A stretch of 64,000 bases of DNA from the NCBI GenBank assembly GCA_037074615.1, contig CM073551.1:16243750-16307749 (forward strand). Reading direction: 5' to 3'. Of this stretch, positions 47,917 through 59,052 are shown piece by piece. This DNA is from Leucaena leucocephala (taxonomy: Eukaryota; Streptophyta; Magnoliopsida; Fabales; Fabaceae). The notes beneath the pieces are model-generated. The model was not told the DNA's origin and made no database searches. It saw only the letters and a list, made by a program, of their open reading frames with translations. The first letter of the stretch is position 1. Every line of letters begins with the position of its first letter. The position numbers were made by a program, and so were the translations under genes.

Positions 47917-49367
47917 ACTTAGTTTTAGTTTCAAGGTTTCTTGAATGTGTTGCATTGCATAGTTGTAACAATATATATTATTCACTCATATCCTTCCTTG
48001 TTAGTATATATATTAATAATTACCTGCTATGGTGGGTTGTAGCCTTTGGAGGGGAGTAAGGGTATGAAACTAAGAAAGTTAACACATCGTTATGCAGTTT
48101 ATGCTTAAAAATAGTGTAACTCTGTGGCAAATAATGGAATAATGTTAAACTTCAATGAGAGAAGTTAAATGTTAGACGTAAAAATGAATAGAAGAGAGGC
48201 CAAAGAAAGAAAGATGATGGTGTATTTAAAGGATAAACAATTAAAGCAGTTGAGTTATAGGAATAAAATATATAGTGAGTATTTAGTAGAGATCAAATTC
48301 TATTTGTAAAGAGTATAAAGTATCGTAAATGATAAAGCTTCAAGATGAGATTTGAATATAATTGTAAGATATTAAATTATGAAAGCTATGGTTTGAATTG
48401 GAGTATACTGTTTTGAAAAGAATAGGTGTTACTAAGGTTCTAAAATGATTGATGATTGAATTGGAATGTGAAAATTGACACGACTAGTTGCTGTTTTGTT
48501 GGGTGATTTGAGGGTTAAGTTCGAAGATTAAAAGTTGAAAAGTTAGTTGTTACCCTAGGCTTGAATGGAAATTGTAAGTTATAAAATGGTGTTTGAGGAT
48601 GATAGATGATAAAGATATGTATACGTCATGGATAGAGGCTGTAGACTGAAGGATTAGTGTTAGTAGTTATATATAGAAACTATTAGGGATTGAAATATGT
48701 ATATTGTTGTTAGGGTTCGGCTTAGGGTTTGAAATTTGGAAGAATCTTGTGTGCAAAGCATAATAATTAAGCTTCATACTACATTTAACAACAAGATTAT
48801 ATGAGAAAATATACATTTTGTAAATCTATAACTCTCGTTCATGGAAATACTACATTAATAGAGCATAAATAATTGTTTGTAGAAAATATTTTTCTTGCTA
48901 AACTATTTATGAGATAAGTAGTAAATATATGAGGGGGGAAATACAAGTAAAGGTGAAAAGGAAAGGAAGAAGAGATTTTGAGGATTTTTCAAGTTATTAG
49001 TAACAATTAATATGAGATAGAACTTGAATTGAAAATAATTGTTAAGTAAGAGTATTATTGAAAATATGAGAAACTTGAAAACTATGTGAGTTGTTACAAA
49101 TTTTGATGAAAAAGGGATGTGGACAATATATAGAAGTATATAATGAGGTTGAGGAAATAAAAAAGTAAAAGAAAAAGAAATATTTGTCTTACTATTTGAG
49201 ACCTGTAAGAAAGGTTGATAGAAGGAATAAGCATAGATTGAGAAGTTTCAGTAATAGAAAGAGTTTATATTTTTGGAAGCACGATTTCAAGGATCGAAAA
49301 ATAAAATTGTAAACATTCTTATGTGTTAGAAATTTAGAAGTATAGGAAACAACATGAAGAAAAATAT

Positions 49368-49418
49368 ATGAAGTGTTTCAATTGTGGAAAGCCAAGCCAC
49401 ATCTTGAGATTTTATGAG
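49368..49418 (+). pseudogene. gag zinc-knuckle relic of the gypsy element
   Basis: The frame reads MKCFNCGKPSHILRFYE. This is the CX2CX4HX4C nucleic-acid-binding knuckle of retrotransposon gag with the last Cys replaced by Tyr (TAT in place of TGT). Surrounding frames are full of stops, and no protease or reverse transcriptase block could be read after it. Confidence 0.7.
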
Positions 49419-51463
49419 TATTAAAGTGTGATAAGGAGTGAAAACTAAAAGGATGAATAGATTCTTGAGCTTAAATTGTATAATAAAAGAATTTGTGGAC
49501 AAATTTGGATACAAGGAAAATTACTATGTTTCTTAATTATATATGAAGTTATGAACTATAAGCAGATGGATTATTAATTGTTGTAGGTGCCCATGCATTT
49601 TAGTGTCTTGTAAGAAGTTTTAGGATTGTTTAATTTATAGGCTTGAATTGGAAAATTTTGGTTGGATTATTGTATAATTATATTGAGAGAGAAAATTAAA
49701 TTAGAAAAGTTTATTGTTGAGGAATATTTTGATAACAATATTGTAAGATGCAGTTGATAATGTCATAATGTCTAGGGATTGAAAGGTTATATAAGTGGAT
49801 GGATAAATGAGAATGATGTAAGGAGAGTGAGGCTAACTATTAGAAGCATTGGCACATGAAAGGAGGAAATAGAATTGATTTGAAAGTATATTGAGAAGGA
49901 ACAATATGAGAAGTCGTACATTTAGGTATAGTTAGTGATAACAACAATCAGGATAAATACAAATACCAAGATAGAAGAATGATGTTTGAATTGAGGATGA
50001 AGTAAAATTTGTTTATAGAAACCATGGTATGTAAATTGTAATCGTGTATATAAGTAAATACTGAATTTTAACTAGAGAATTCAAGAGACTAAAGATATCA
50101 ATGATGGGACCCAACGGATTTAGTTGATGAGGTAGTAGGTATAAGTTGTTTATCAATAGATTGACAGGAAAGATAGAAAATCTTTATATGAAAACTTATT
50201 ATGGCTGATGAAATAGGACAATTGTTAGAGGAAGGTATGCATTTATTAAAAGGCTTAATAAGCATGCATAATATAGTTTTAAGAAAAGAAAGTGATAAAA
50301 CCTTGTGAATGAACTTCCTAAGGGTACATGGAAACTATGGGAGATAAAACTTGTGTTAAGTGATGGATTTTATCATAAATTTAGAATTATTAACATATAG
50401 ATTTTATGAATATTATTATTATTTTTGAAATCTAGTTTCTTTAAGTGAAGAGTTCCTACAAATTATATTTTTATAAGTAATGTACTACGGACAAATATCT
50501 TTTTCTTAAATTGAGTTTTTCCTATATTTTGCGAACTTGAAGCATTGTTGAATTTACTTGATGATTTTAACAAGGTAAAAAAAAAGAGGGAGTTTCATGA
50601 GGTGTTCAAAATCCTGTTTGAGAAATAGATATTGTGTGTGGTTACAAAAGAAAATATTTGTGAATTGTGGTTATTCAAACGGAAAAGACTTCCAGAAATA
50701 TATGTTTTCGTACTTCATGGAACCTTGGTATTATCAAAACTATTTAGTTACTGTCTTTTCATAATATTTTTGTAAATATTTTTGCAATAGGGAATATAGA
50801 AAGGCTATAAAAAGATATTTTAGAAACATGAAATTACTTTTATAATGAATTTTTGAAAGTAATGAGTTTCATAAATTCTCAACTTACTTAAAAAGAATGA
50901 GAAGATTGAGGTAAGACGTTAGTTGGGTGATTAATGTCAATGATTATGTGAACCAAAAGACAACATAAGGTTGATATTTTGATCAAGGATATAGAAATTG
51001 AGTAAGTATATAATTGATTTTTGTTGGATATCTATTCAAAATAAGAAAGTTGTGTTAGAATGTTGCTGAATAAGATTTAGTTAATTAGATTCTAAGATGA
51101 ATTCTTGATGATTTTGGAGATAAAGAATAAGAATTATTTATGATCTTAGTTCTTGACTAGGATTGTCTGCACATAAAAAAGAAAAGAATATAAAAAGAAG
51201 AAGAAGAAGACTATGAGCGGAGAGGACATAAATAATTAAACAGTATGATAATAATATTCTTATTTCCATTCCAACCAGTAGGATTTATATAGATGATTAA
51301 ATATGGTTGTAATTAGGAAGGATACTTATACTTTGATGTAATGGCATTTCGGGTGTGTGAGGATGTGAAAGGATGTTGCGGGAGAGATCGATGTGAATAG
51401 GAAAAAAATAAGCTTATAGTATGTTAAATTTTGGGAACAAAATTCTTAAAAGAAGAAGAGAAT

Positions 51464-53154
51464 TGTAACATTCTAATTTTAATTTTGAACATTTAAGTAA
51501 CATTAGAACGTAATTTATTAAGTAACTTAAAGTTTAGAGTACTTCAAATACATTATTTCATATATAGAATTATAAAATTAAGAAATAATAAAATAATATT
51601 TAAAATTGAAGGTAATATGTATTATTTATATTTATGTTGAGTTAAATTCAATAGGGTTATTTTATGGTAATTGGCAATCATTGTATAATTATTTGAGTGT
51701 AAAAAATTTATCCAAATTATATTCTCATATAAATAGAGCTTAATTATTTAAATTTTAGATAATCTTAATAACTGATAATTAATTAAGAAAATAGATTTAG
51801 ATAATATTCAATGTTGAGATATGGTTTAAGAGTAATTAGAAAATAATTTTTAAATTTTAGCATTTAAACAAATATATCTAGAGACAAAATAAAATAAAAA
51901 TGAAAGAAAAAGAAAAAGAAAAAGAAAGAAGAAGAAGAAGAAGAAGATATACGTGGTGTTCAGGAAATGAAAAGAAAAAAAATAAAAAAAAAAGGAAAAA
52001 TGAAAGAGAAGGAAAAAAAGAAAAGAAAAGAATAAACCCATAGTTCAGGAAATGAAAAGATATATGTGGTGTTTGCAAGTAGTTTACTGAGGGGGAATGA
52101 ACCCATAGTCCAGTCTTGTGCTTTGTGAATTTTGGCCGATCCATAACACTCGATCGGTTAGCTTTTTAAGTGCCCAGTCATATGGTAGTTATCACTAGCC
52201 CATGGGTTCAATGGGCAGGTATAAGGCAGTGCAGTTGGTTTGATGGGAGAAATTGGGGTGATATTTTTATTTGATCATATTATGATAATGTATTATTTTA
52301 TATTTTGTGTATTTTATTAACTGTCCCACTTGAAACCTCACGAGCACATGTTAGTATGCATGATGAGTAGGATTGTTGGGTACTGAGACTTTTGTCTCAC
52401 CCTGTGGTTATTAACATTTTTTTCAGGATATAGTCTCGTGCTAGGACCTCAGGGAAGGCTTCAGAAGCTTAGTTAGTGCTATATTAATTGTATAGCATCC
52501 TCCTCTTGATTTATGTGTGAAATAGTTATATATTGCCATAGTAGGGCTCATTTTACATATCCTGATATGATGTGATATTTTATTTGGATTTGATGCTAGG
52601 AATGCGTGCTGGTAGTGGGCTTGAGGTTCTAGACTGTTGCTTGTGAATTGTTGATTGTTGATCTACTATTTGGAATGTGTAATATTGAGAATTTATTTAT
52701 GAATGAGGATTATACCGGATATTGGTTGTGAAGTGGGTTTATATAATGTTAATCCTAGGTTTGATGCTCAGAGGCCCTTGAGATGGTTTTGAGAATAATT
52801 GTGATAGTAGTGTTAATCAGGGGCTTAAACCCGAATCTTTATAATATAGTTTTATATGTGAATGTTGTGCGAAACTCTTATATCTATTATAGTATCTTTA
52901 TATAAGTTTTACTCTTTTCTATCATGGATAATATTTTCAAAATAAGTTGAACTCTTTTAACCATGATAGTGCGTGATGGTAGTTTTATCTTTTTCTATCA
53001 TGGTTAACTCTTTAGAAGTAAAATATTCTTTCTCTAGCCATGATAAATTTTAAATTATTAACAAAACTTATTTTCATCATGATTAGTTTATAACAAATTT
53101 TAGTGAAAATGATTTAGGGTGGTTAATTATCATTACTTGAAGGAGAATTTTACA
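51464..53154 (+). repeat. Right gypsy LTR
   Basis: TGTAACATTC...TTTTACA. Between the start and about 52080 it contains a purine-rich low-complexity run (51898-52030, GAAA/GAAGAA units) not present in the left copy. The rest matches the left LTR. Confidence 0.7.
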
Positions 53155-53540
53155 CTTTCACTCCTTCCTCAGGTGACGAGGATGACGATATGGAAGATTA
53201 TTAAGTATTTACTTTGATTTTGTGTATGTTCTATGTTTGTGTTGATTTATGCTATTTTTTTTATATATAATTATACATGTAATATAGGGTAGTAGCAGAA
53301 AAAATTATGCACAATACCTGAAGGTTATTGATGAAACCCGTCAAGTTATTATTTTTTAAAAAATGCTAGACTAACACATGACGGTTAGTAGTAAAAACTG
53401 TCAAATAACATGTTGCTGGAATAAGATAGGGTAAAAGTAATATTTTTTAATTTCTTTACTTGACGGTTGAATAAAGGTTATCTAACGGTTGTTTATAAGG
53501 AACCATCAAATACGGATTGTTTAAAAACCTAGGCACTTAT
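53155..53540 (+). mobile_element. 3' part of the third CACTA family
   Basis: A splice acceptor (ttcctcag) is followed by an exon of acidic codons, DEDDDMEDY and stop (53173-53203). This matches the acidic last exon of CACTA transposases at 13997-14019 and 16848-16872. Then come repeats of the ttgacggtt/aactgtcaa type (53330-53520) shared with 44639-45170. No TAGTG terminus was found, so the end is missing or lies beyond later insertions. Confidence 0.52.
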
Positions 53541-54059
53541 CGAACTCAACCTTATTCATTTCGAATATAACTTTGCCTTATTCATTTGGCTCGCGCACTC
53601 TTCCCACAACTCCGACCACTCTTTTCTTACATCATTGCCACCATCTCACGTGCTCTCCTTGTTGGGTTCGTGGTTGTCATCTTCATTGGGCTTGTTGTTG
53701 TCCTCTATTTTTCGTTTGCGCTTGTTTGTTGTACTCTATCTTAGGGTTCGTGCTAGGTACGTAGCTCTTCTTTTATATTAGCGCACGCTCTCTTGCTAGA
53801 TATTCAAGCAATATTTTTCATCATTCTTACCACCATTTTGTGCTCTCTGCTACTATTCGGTTTGTGATTGTCATCGTCATCACTTGATTTTGGGTTTGCT
53901 TCCAACATTTCTGTTGTCATTGGTTTATTCTCCATTCTCCTCTTGGTGAGTTCAAATTTATTTTTTCCCATTTTGTATGTGCTCGAGATGTTATTGTTTC
54001 TATATATTCTCATTGCTGTTTATATGTTGTTGTTTGTTAGTTTATGAAATGCATTAGGT
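53541..54059. other. Probable CACTA-associated leader-like DNA
   Basis: Pyrimidine-rich, moderately GC-rich on the plus strand (cactcttcccacaactccg and onward). It resembles in style and position the leader-like blocks at 14220-14340 and 17095-17225 that follow tnp2 in the other CACTA elements. No protein is recognised. Confidence 0.3.
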
Positions 54060-55610
54060 TGATGATAAGACCCATTTATTAGGTGTCATTTTATATCGCT
54101 TTAGGAGTCTTTTATAGGTTTATTGAGTTTAATTTACAAATAGTATGATTTATTTGTGATATAGGGTTTTGCTTGTAAATTGTGCTTTAAATTGTGTAAA
54201 AAGGTATTTTGGTCATATTTTTTACTTTACTCTTTTTATAATTAATTAAGAATATTTAATGCTACTTTGGATTGATTTCATTGTTGGAATTTGGAGTGAA
54301 GTTGAAGATTTGATTAATGCTAGGCAAAAACTAAGCCTAAAGCTACCAAAGGACCAATAAAATGTTAAGAAATGACCTAAATTAATGTTAGAGAAGGACA
54401 TAGGCCCTTAATTGCACATTTTCTTAAAATGTGTCTTTTCGCCACGGCGAATGAACACAGCAATAAAAAGTCATAATTTTAGCCTAAACTAGTACCCAAA
54501 TCCAATCCAATACTAATTTTCCCCCCAAGATCCAACTCTCTGACCCTAATATTCATCCTTTTCGACTAGAACCCTATCACAACATCACCATTCACCATCA
54601 AACACCCTCCAAGACTCCATCTTGTTCTTATTCTTCTACTTCACCGTTCTTCACTTCTTCCACATTCCTTCTATCAATGAGTGTTTTGGCGGTACTAATC
54701 CTTCTCTAATACATGGCTAGGCTTCTCCTTTTCCCTTAGGGTTGATTTATGGTGGCTAGAGCTCAAATGGATTTCATTGGGGAGTTTCTTTACCACTTCC
54801 ACTTGCTCTTTGTACTTATGTTTCCTAGATTTAGGTTTTGTTTGTATTTTGAGACTTTAATTAGGATTTAATCATTGTTGGATTGATTTATTATAATTTG
54901 GATTGGTTGATATAGATTTTAGTGCTTCAATATATGATTACATATTTTTCCTTTACCCTATGTTTGGATGGGAAGAAAATTAGGAATAAAAGAATAATAG
55001 GAGGAAAAACTCCTAAAAATAGTAATTTTTTTACCATTTTTAAAAAAAAATTCCTCCATAGTACTCCCTGCCTATATTTTCCCCTCACTTTTCTCTCCCT
55101 CTAAACACAGCCTTAGTCTCATTGATGTTAATGTTGCTACTTAGAACCAACTACATCAATCATTATTAAATTGCACATTATTAGAGCTTCACAATATGTT
55201 AAATAATAATATTTCATTGTTTAAATCATTGGACTTAACGATTCTGAAGTTTGATATTTAATAAAATCTAATGAATTTTGATAAATCCCTAAACATCTTT
55301 TGATTGAGCAAGGAAAGCCATTTGATTTCAATTTCCAATAGCATTTCTATCCCTTAATCCAAATCCATTTCCATTCCACTCTTTTATGAAAAAAATCAAA
55401 AATACATTTATGTAATTGCATTGTATACTTTATGTTTCAAATGAATCTCAAACCAAACCCCATATTTTACATGCTTTTATCATGCATTTAGCTTGTTAGG
55501 TAGTTAATAATAAAGCCCCTCAAGAGAGATGGCATGAGGTTGTGGCTTAGTACAATCCTTTAAACATATAAATTTTTGTATTGAACTCCCAAGGCTTACA
55601 AGACAAACGG
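54060..55610 (+). repeat. 5' LTR of the Tat/Athila-like element
   Basis: It starts TGATGATAAGACCCATTTAT. It contains a C-rich transcript-like stretch (54520-54700) and ends before the primer-site region near 55620. The exact 3' boundary is not certain because the second LTR is absent. Confidence 0.5.
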
Positions 55611-55618
55611 TTCAATCA

Positions 55619-55640
55619 ATGCCGCCATATTGTCGGGGAG
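55619..55640 (+). promoter_or_regulatory. Decayed primer binding site region
   Basis: The sequence atgccgccatattgtcgggg differs from the TGGCGCCGTTGCCGGGG consensus of Tat/Athila elements by a few changes and a small insertion. Confidence 0.5.
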
Positions 55641-57339
55641 TCATTTTGGACTCCCTAGCAAGCTATGTGTCAATTTCGTTATTGACAAGGGGTAATTTTG
55701 CATTTAGATAGTAGACTTTGCATTTCAAAGAAAATTTTGAAGAAAAATCACTAAATATCTTGATTTCATTGAGTTTTAGCATTTGTATATCATACTTGCA
55801 TAATTTATACTTTGCTCTCAAGTTGGTGCAAATTTTAATTGTGCTTACTTGATGTAAGAGCTTGTTCTTACTCTTGGTGTGGTTGTTGAAATTTTAGTTT
55901 ATTGGCTTGGTTAAGGTTGTGAATGTGGTATGGTAATTTTGGTGCTTGGTTGAGTTAGTGAACTACTTCTCCACACAAATTTGAAAGCTTGGTTGATATA
56001 TACATGTGGATCTGTGCTTTGCTCTCTTGAATATATTGGTGTAATTGTTGTCTTTCTTTGCATCAATTTCATTGGATACTTGCTATACTTGTGGATAATC
56101 TTGGTTGAGTTTATTCTTGACTAATCTTGAGCATTGTGATTCAATTTTGCTACTATTTCTCTGCTATTTTTTTGTTATCATTTGGTTGGTTACTGCTATA
56201 TATGGTTTTGTGCACTTGCATTCTTGAGTTTGACATTGGATTTTGCATACATACTCACATCTCCATCCTAATCTTGAGATTTCAACATTGTTCTTGTGCA
56301 TAGAAAGAGTTTTGAACTTGGTTTTGGTGACTTGAACTTGAGTGTAAACGGATTTGAGTGTAAAGACATCAAGTTTTGAAACTTCAATTTTCTTTAATAT
56401 ACATCAAACTTTGAAATTTGTTTGAGATTAAACTTGTCAATATCATGCTTGAAAAAAGTTTTTTCAACTTGTATTTTAGAATTTGAAAGAGTCAAAAGAG
56501 CTTTTGAGCAATTGGTTTTGAATTGGAATACTTTAAATTTTATTTCTTTGTTGTTTCTGTATAATTTCATCTATGTCTATTCACCGCGACAAGCATATAT
56601 TTTGCCAATGAGGAACTACCTCAAACTTTTCTCAGAATTTCTCTATATATTCATTCACCGTAACGAACTACATTCTTGGCCGCAGTGAAAGTTCCAATTT
56701 TCACAAAGATTGCTCTCTATGTCTATTCGCCATTGTGAGCTATTTCTTTGGCAGCAGCGAACAACACCAACTTCTTAAAAATTCTCTTTCTTTGTGACTT
56801 TGTTCACACCCCATACTTCTTCATACACTTCTGAGACATAACATTCCATATATACTCACTTGCCTCCACTCCATTCTATCCATTTTAGTTTTGAATTTGT
56901 GTTTGCAAGTAGTTTAATGTATTTTCTTTATTTACCTTTTTTGTTTGCTTTGTTTGTTTTCTTTTGTTTATGCCTATAATCAAAACTGTTGTGTCTAGGA
57001 ACTCTAAGGGTATGTTTGGTTCAATGAAGGGGAGGGTAGGTTAAGTTAATTTAAGGGAGAATAGGGGAGGTTATAAGTATGAAGATAGGGGAGGAGAAAT
57101 GATATTTCTTATTTGGTTCAGGAAGGGAGGGGAGGGGAGGTAATGAAAAATTGACAAATATACCCATAAGTCTTTATTTAAATTTATTTATTTTTTATTT
57201 AAAATATTTATATCATTTATATATATACCCTTATGTCTTTATTTAAATTTATTTTTCTACCTCATTTATATATATATGATAAAAAAAATATGATAAAATT
57301 TTAACAATATCCCTCATTAATTTTACAAATATTTCAAAA

Positions 57340-57541
57340 TAAAAAAGCTGAAACCTCATGGCATTACATGGCTATAGAACGTTTCAATGCCTTTACCTTT
57401 GTTAGAAGGTTTTTAGGCCTCAAAGTGATCGGCCGCCTATAATTCTTTCCACGATAGTAGATAATAACATATCCTTTGTGAACTCTTTCTATTGCCACAA
57501 GTATTCCACCACTTTCATATTCCAGCAACCTAGCCGTGTCT
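57340..57541 (-). pseudogene. Captured exon of a CRM-domain splicing factor (CFM-like), second block
   Basis: The minus strand reads LLEYESGGILVAIERVHKGY, then VIIYYRGKNYRRPITLRPKN, then LLTKVKALKRSIAM and stop. This is the wording of the CRM domain of plant CFM/CRS1-type proteins, which help splice group II introns in plastids and mitochondria. The YRG and LRPKNLLTK signatures are clear. After Met the frame has TAA TGC CAT GAG where the family has Gln-Arg-His-Glu. Both changes are explained by C-to-T (CAA to TAA, CGC to TGC), so homology continues past the stop. Confidence 0.8.
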
Positions 57542-57654
57542 TAAACAAAAATAAGGGTCTTTTGTTTGGTAATCAATTTTACAAGTTCTCGATGCTTCCA
57601 ATGCAAATGCATATTCTCAATTTCAAGGTTCAGATATTTAAATTCAAGTAAACC

Positions 57655-57748
57655 AACAAACATCAACAATCTCATGAGCCATCTTCATACCCCGAGCAAG
57701 CACCTCATGAAACTTGAGCCTCACCAAATCCTCCTTCCAGTAATCACA
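57655..57748 (-). pseudogene. Captured exon of a CRM-domain splicing factor, first block
   Basis: The minus strand reads CDYWKEDLVRLKFHEVLARG, then MKMAHEIVD. In CFM-type CRM proteins a segment like WxxxELVRLKFHExLxxxMKxAHEIVE precedes another CRM core. The block lies between the FKGP stop codon and the second CRM exon, on the same strand, so at least two exons of one donor gene are probably present. The short length makes the call less secure than for the second block. Confidence 0.6.
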
Positions 57749-57773
57749 TAACACCTAAATTCTGATATAAGTG

Positions 57774-58165
57774 TCACAGAAAAATCTTCCAGTCATAGAT
57801 TCTCACATCAAACTATTTCTCAGTTTGGAGAATGTGCCTGAGTTGTTTAGCAGCCTCGGCATTTTTGGCCAGTAAGAGACCAAAACCACCGCTATTGGCT
57901 CCAACCAGCTTGTACCTATAGCAGTAGGGACCAGCGAAGGAAAAGAGCCTGTGAACAGACTCATTGGTACAAAATGGGTCAAGTTCTTGATGCAATCTCC
58001 AAGCTTCCAACATTATCTCGCCAAGTTCATCTATATCACAGTTCATTAAAGCTTCTCTCCCAGTCTTTGCTAGTTCAACAAGGTGCTTGATGCTTGACAC
58101 AAGAAGGTTATCGCGACGAAGATATCTAGCACCACATTTTGCAGCACCTTCTTTACAAGTCGAAC
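57774..58165 (-). pseudogene. FKGP: Captured 3' end of a fucokinase/GDP-fucose pyrophosphorylase gene
   Basis: FKGP makes GDP-L-fucose from fucose in the cytosol. This fragment covers about the last 130 residues, the C-terminal lobe of the GHMP-kinase half. Readable parts are RYLRRDNLLVSSIKHLVEL, REALMNCDIDELGEIMLEAW and RLHQELDPFC, the glycine-rich KLVGANSGGFGLLLAKNAEA, and, after a premature TAG at 57813-57815, FDVRIYDWKIFL with the natural TGA at 57774. The exon starts at an acceptor (ctgttag) at about 58166 and opens VRLVKKVLQNVV one frame away from RYLRR, a single-base frameshift. The intron junction shows that genomic DNA was captured, not cDNA. The normal protein is about 1050 residues long. 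Confidence 0.87.
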
Positions 58166-58170
58166 CTAAC

Positions 58171-59052
58171 AGAGATTCATGGTATATAATCAAATTCATA
58201 GTTCACAAAAACTAAGGAGGACAGAAAACATAAACAAGTTAATTGATGTGTAACATTAGCCTAAGAATAATTAGAAACAGGTAAAAAAGTTTTAAGAAAA
58301 TTAAATACAAAATAAAAATAATTCCATGAGAATTCTATATCCAGACTTAAGCCTTCTGATTCAGATTCTCATGCTTTCACGTGGGTAAATCTGATACAAC
58401 CCAAAAATGTACATGCACAATTCTGCATACCAATAATTCTAATTTTCTACCGTGCAGTTACAATGGATTAGAGTCTTTTAGAAGGAGTATTACTAGAAAA
58501 TAAAATTGGAAACTTCACCCAACAGGGGAATGACTTGAAGCCTCAATGGAATTCTAGGAAAGCTTGAAGTGCATTTAATCCCAGGGTACAAATCTAGCAA
58601 CATTCTCAGAACTCCTCAACATTCCAGTCCCCATGAAGACTTTGATAAATGTTCTATAGTAAAAGAAGCTTATAAACTTCGTTTCCTTTTTAACAATATC
58701 AATCATGATTGTTGTTATGCTTGATCAATTCAACTCTATTTAGAACTTAATTATGGGAAGTATAAGACAGTAAATTCATTTCCTTTTTAACAATATCCCT
58801 CATTAATGTTGCTAATAATTGAATATCACACTGCACATATTTAATATTATATATCATTACATAATTACATAGGCAACTCCAAAAGTATTTTTTTAACATA
58901 GCGAACATTGAAAGTCATCTGTATATAAAAAAAAATCAAAAGTCACCAAATGGTTAGCAAAATATTAAATAATGCCTATGTCACAAAATAGTTAGTAAAA
59001 GTCTAAATAATGCCTATAGTAGACCATCAAAATTCAAACTAATTAGCAAGTA
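58171..59052. other. Harbinger interior between captured FKGP exon and Myb-like gene
   Basis: No coding signal. The part next to 58166 is probably FKGP intron DNA captured together with the exon. The junction back to transposon sequence cannot be placed. The phrase ttcctttttaacaatatc occurs twice (about 58684 and 58781). Confidence 0.4.

Larger units (their letters stand above)
45197..53154 (+). mobile_element. Decayed Ty3/gypsy LTR retrotransposon
   Basis: Two homologous direct segments, 46844-47916 and 52081-53154, represent LTR 3' halves, both ending TTTTACA. The right LTR starts TGTAACATTC at 51464 after a purine-rich stretch (aaaagaagaagagaat), preceded by gggaacaaaattctt, a gypsy-type pre-LTR signature. 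The interior (47917-51463) holds a gag zinc-knuckle relic and otherwise stop-filled frames. The left limit is uncertain: the first part of the left LTR does not resemble that of the right one. The right flank (CTTTC) is a possible target duplication; CTTTC also occurs at 45192-45196, but no TG follows it. Confidence 0.65.

Noticed and set aside
51850..52144. Hydrophobic Phe-rich minus-strand frames
   Set aside because: They are the complement of the GAAA/GAAGAA low-complexity tract in the gypsy LTR.
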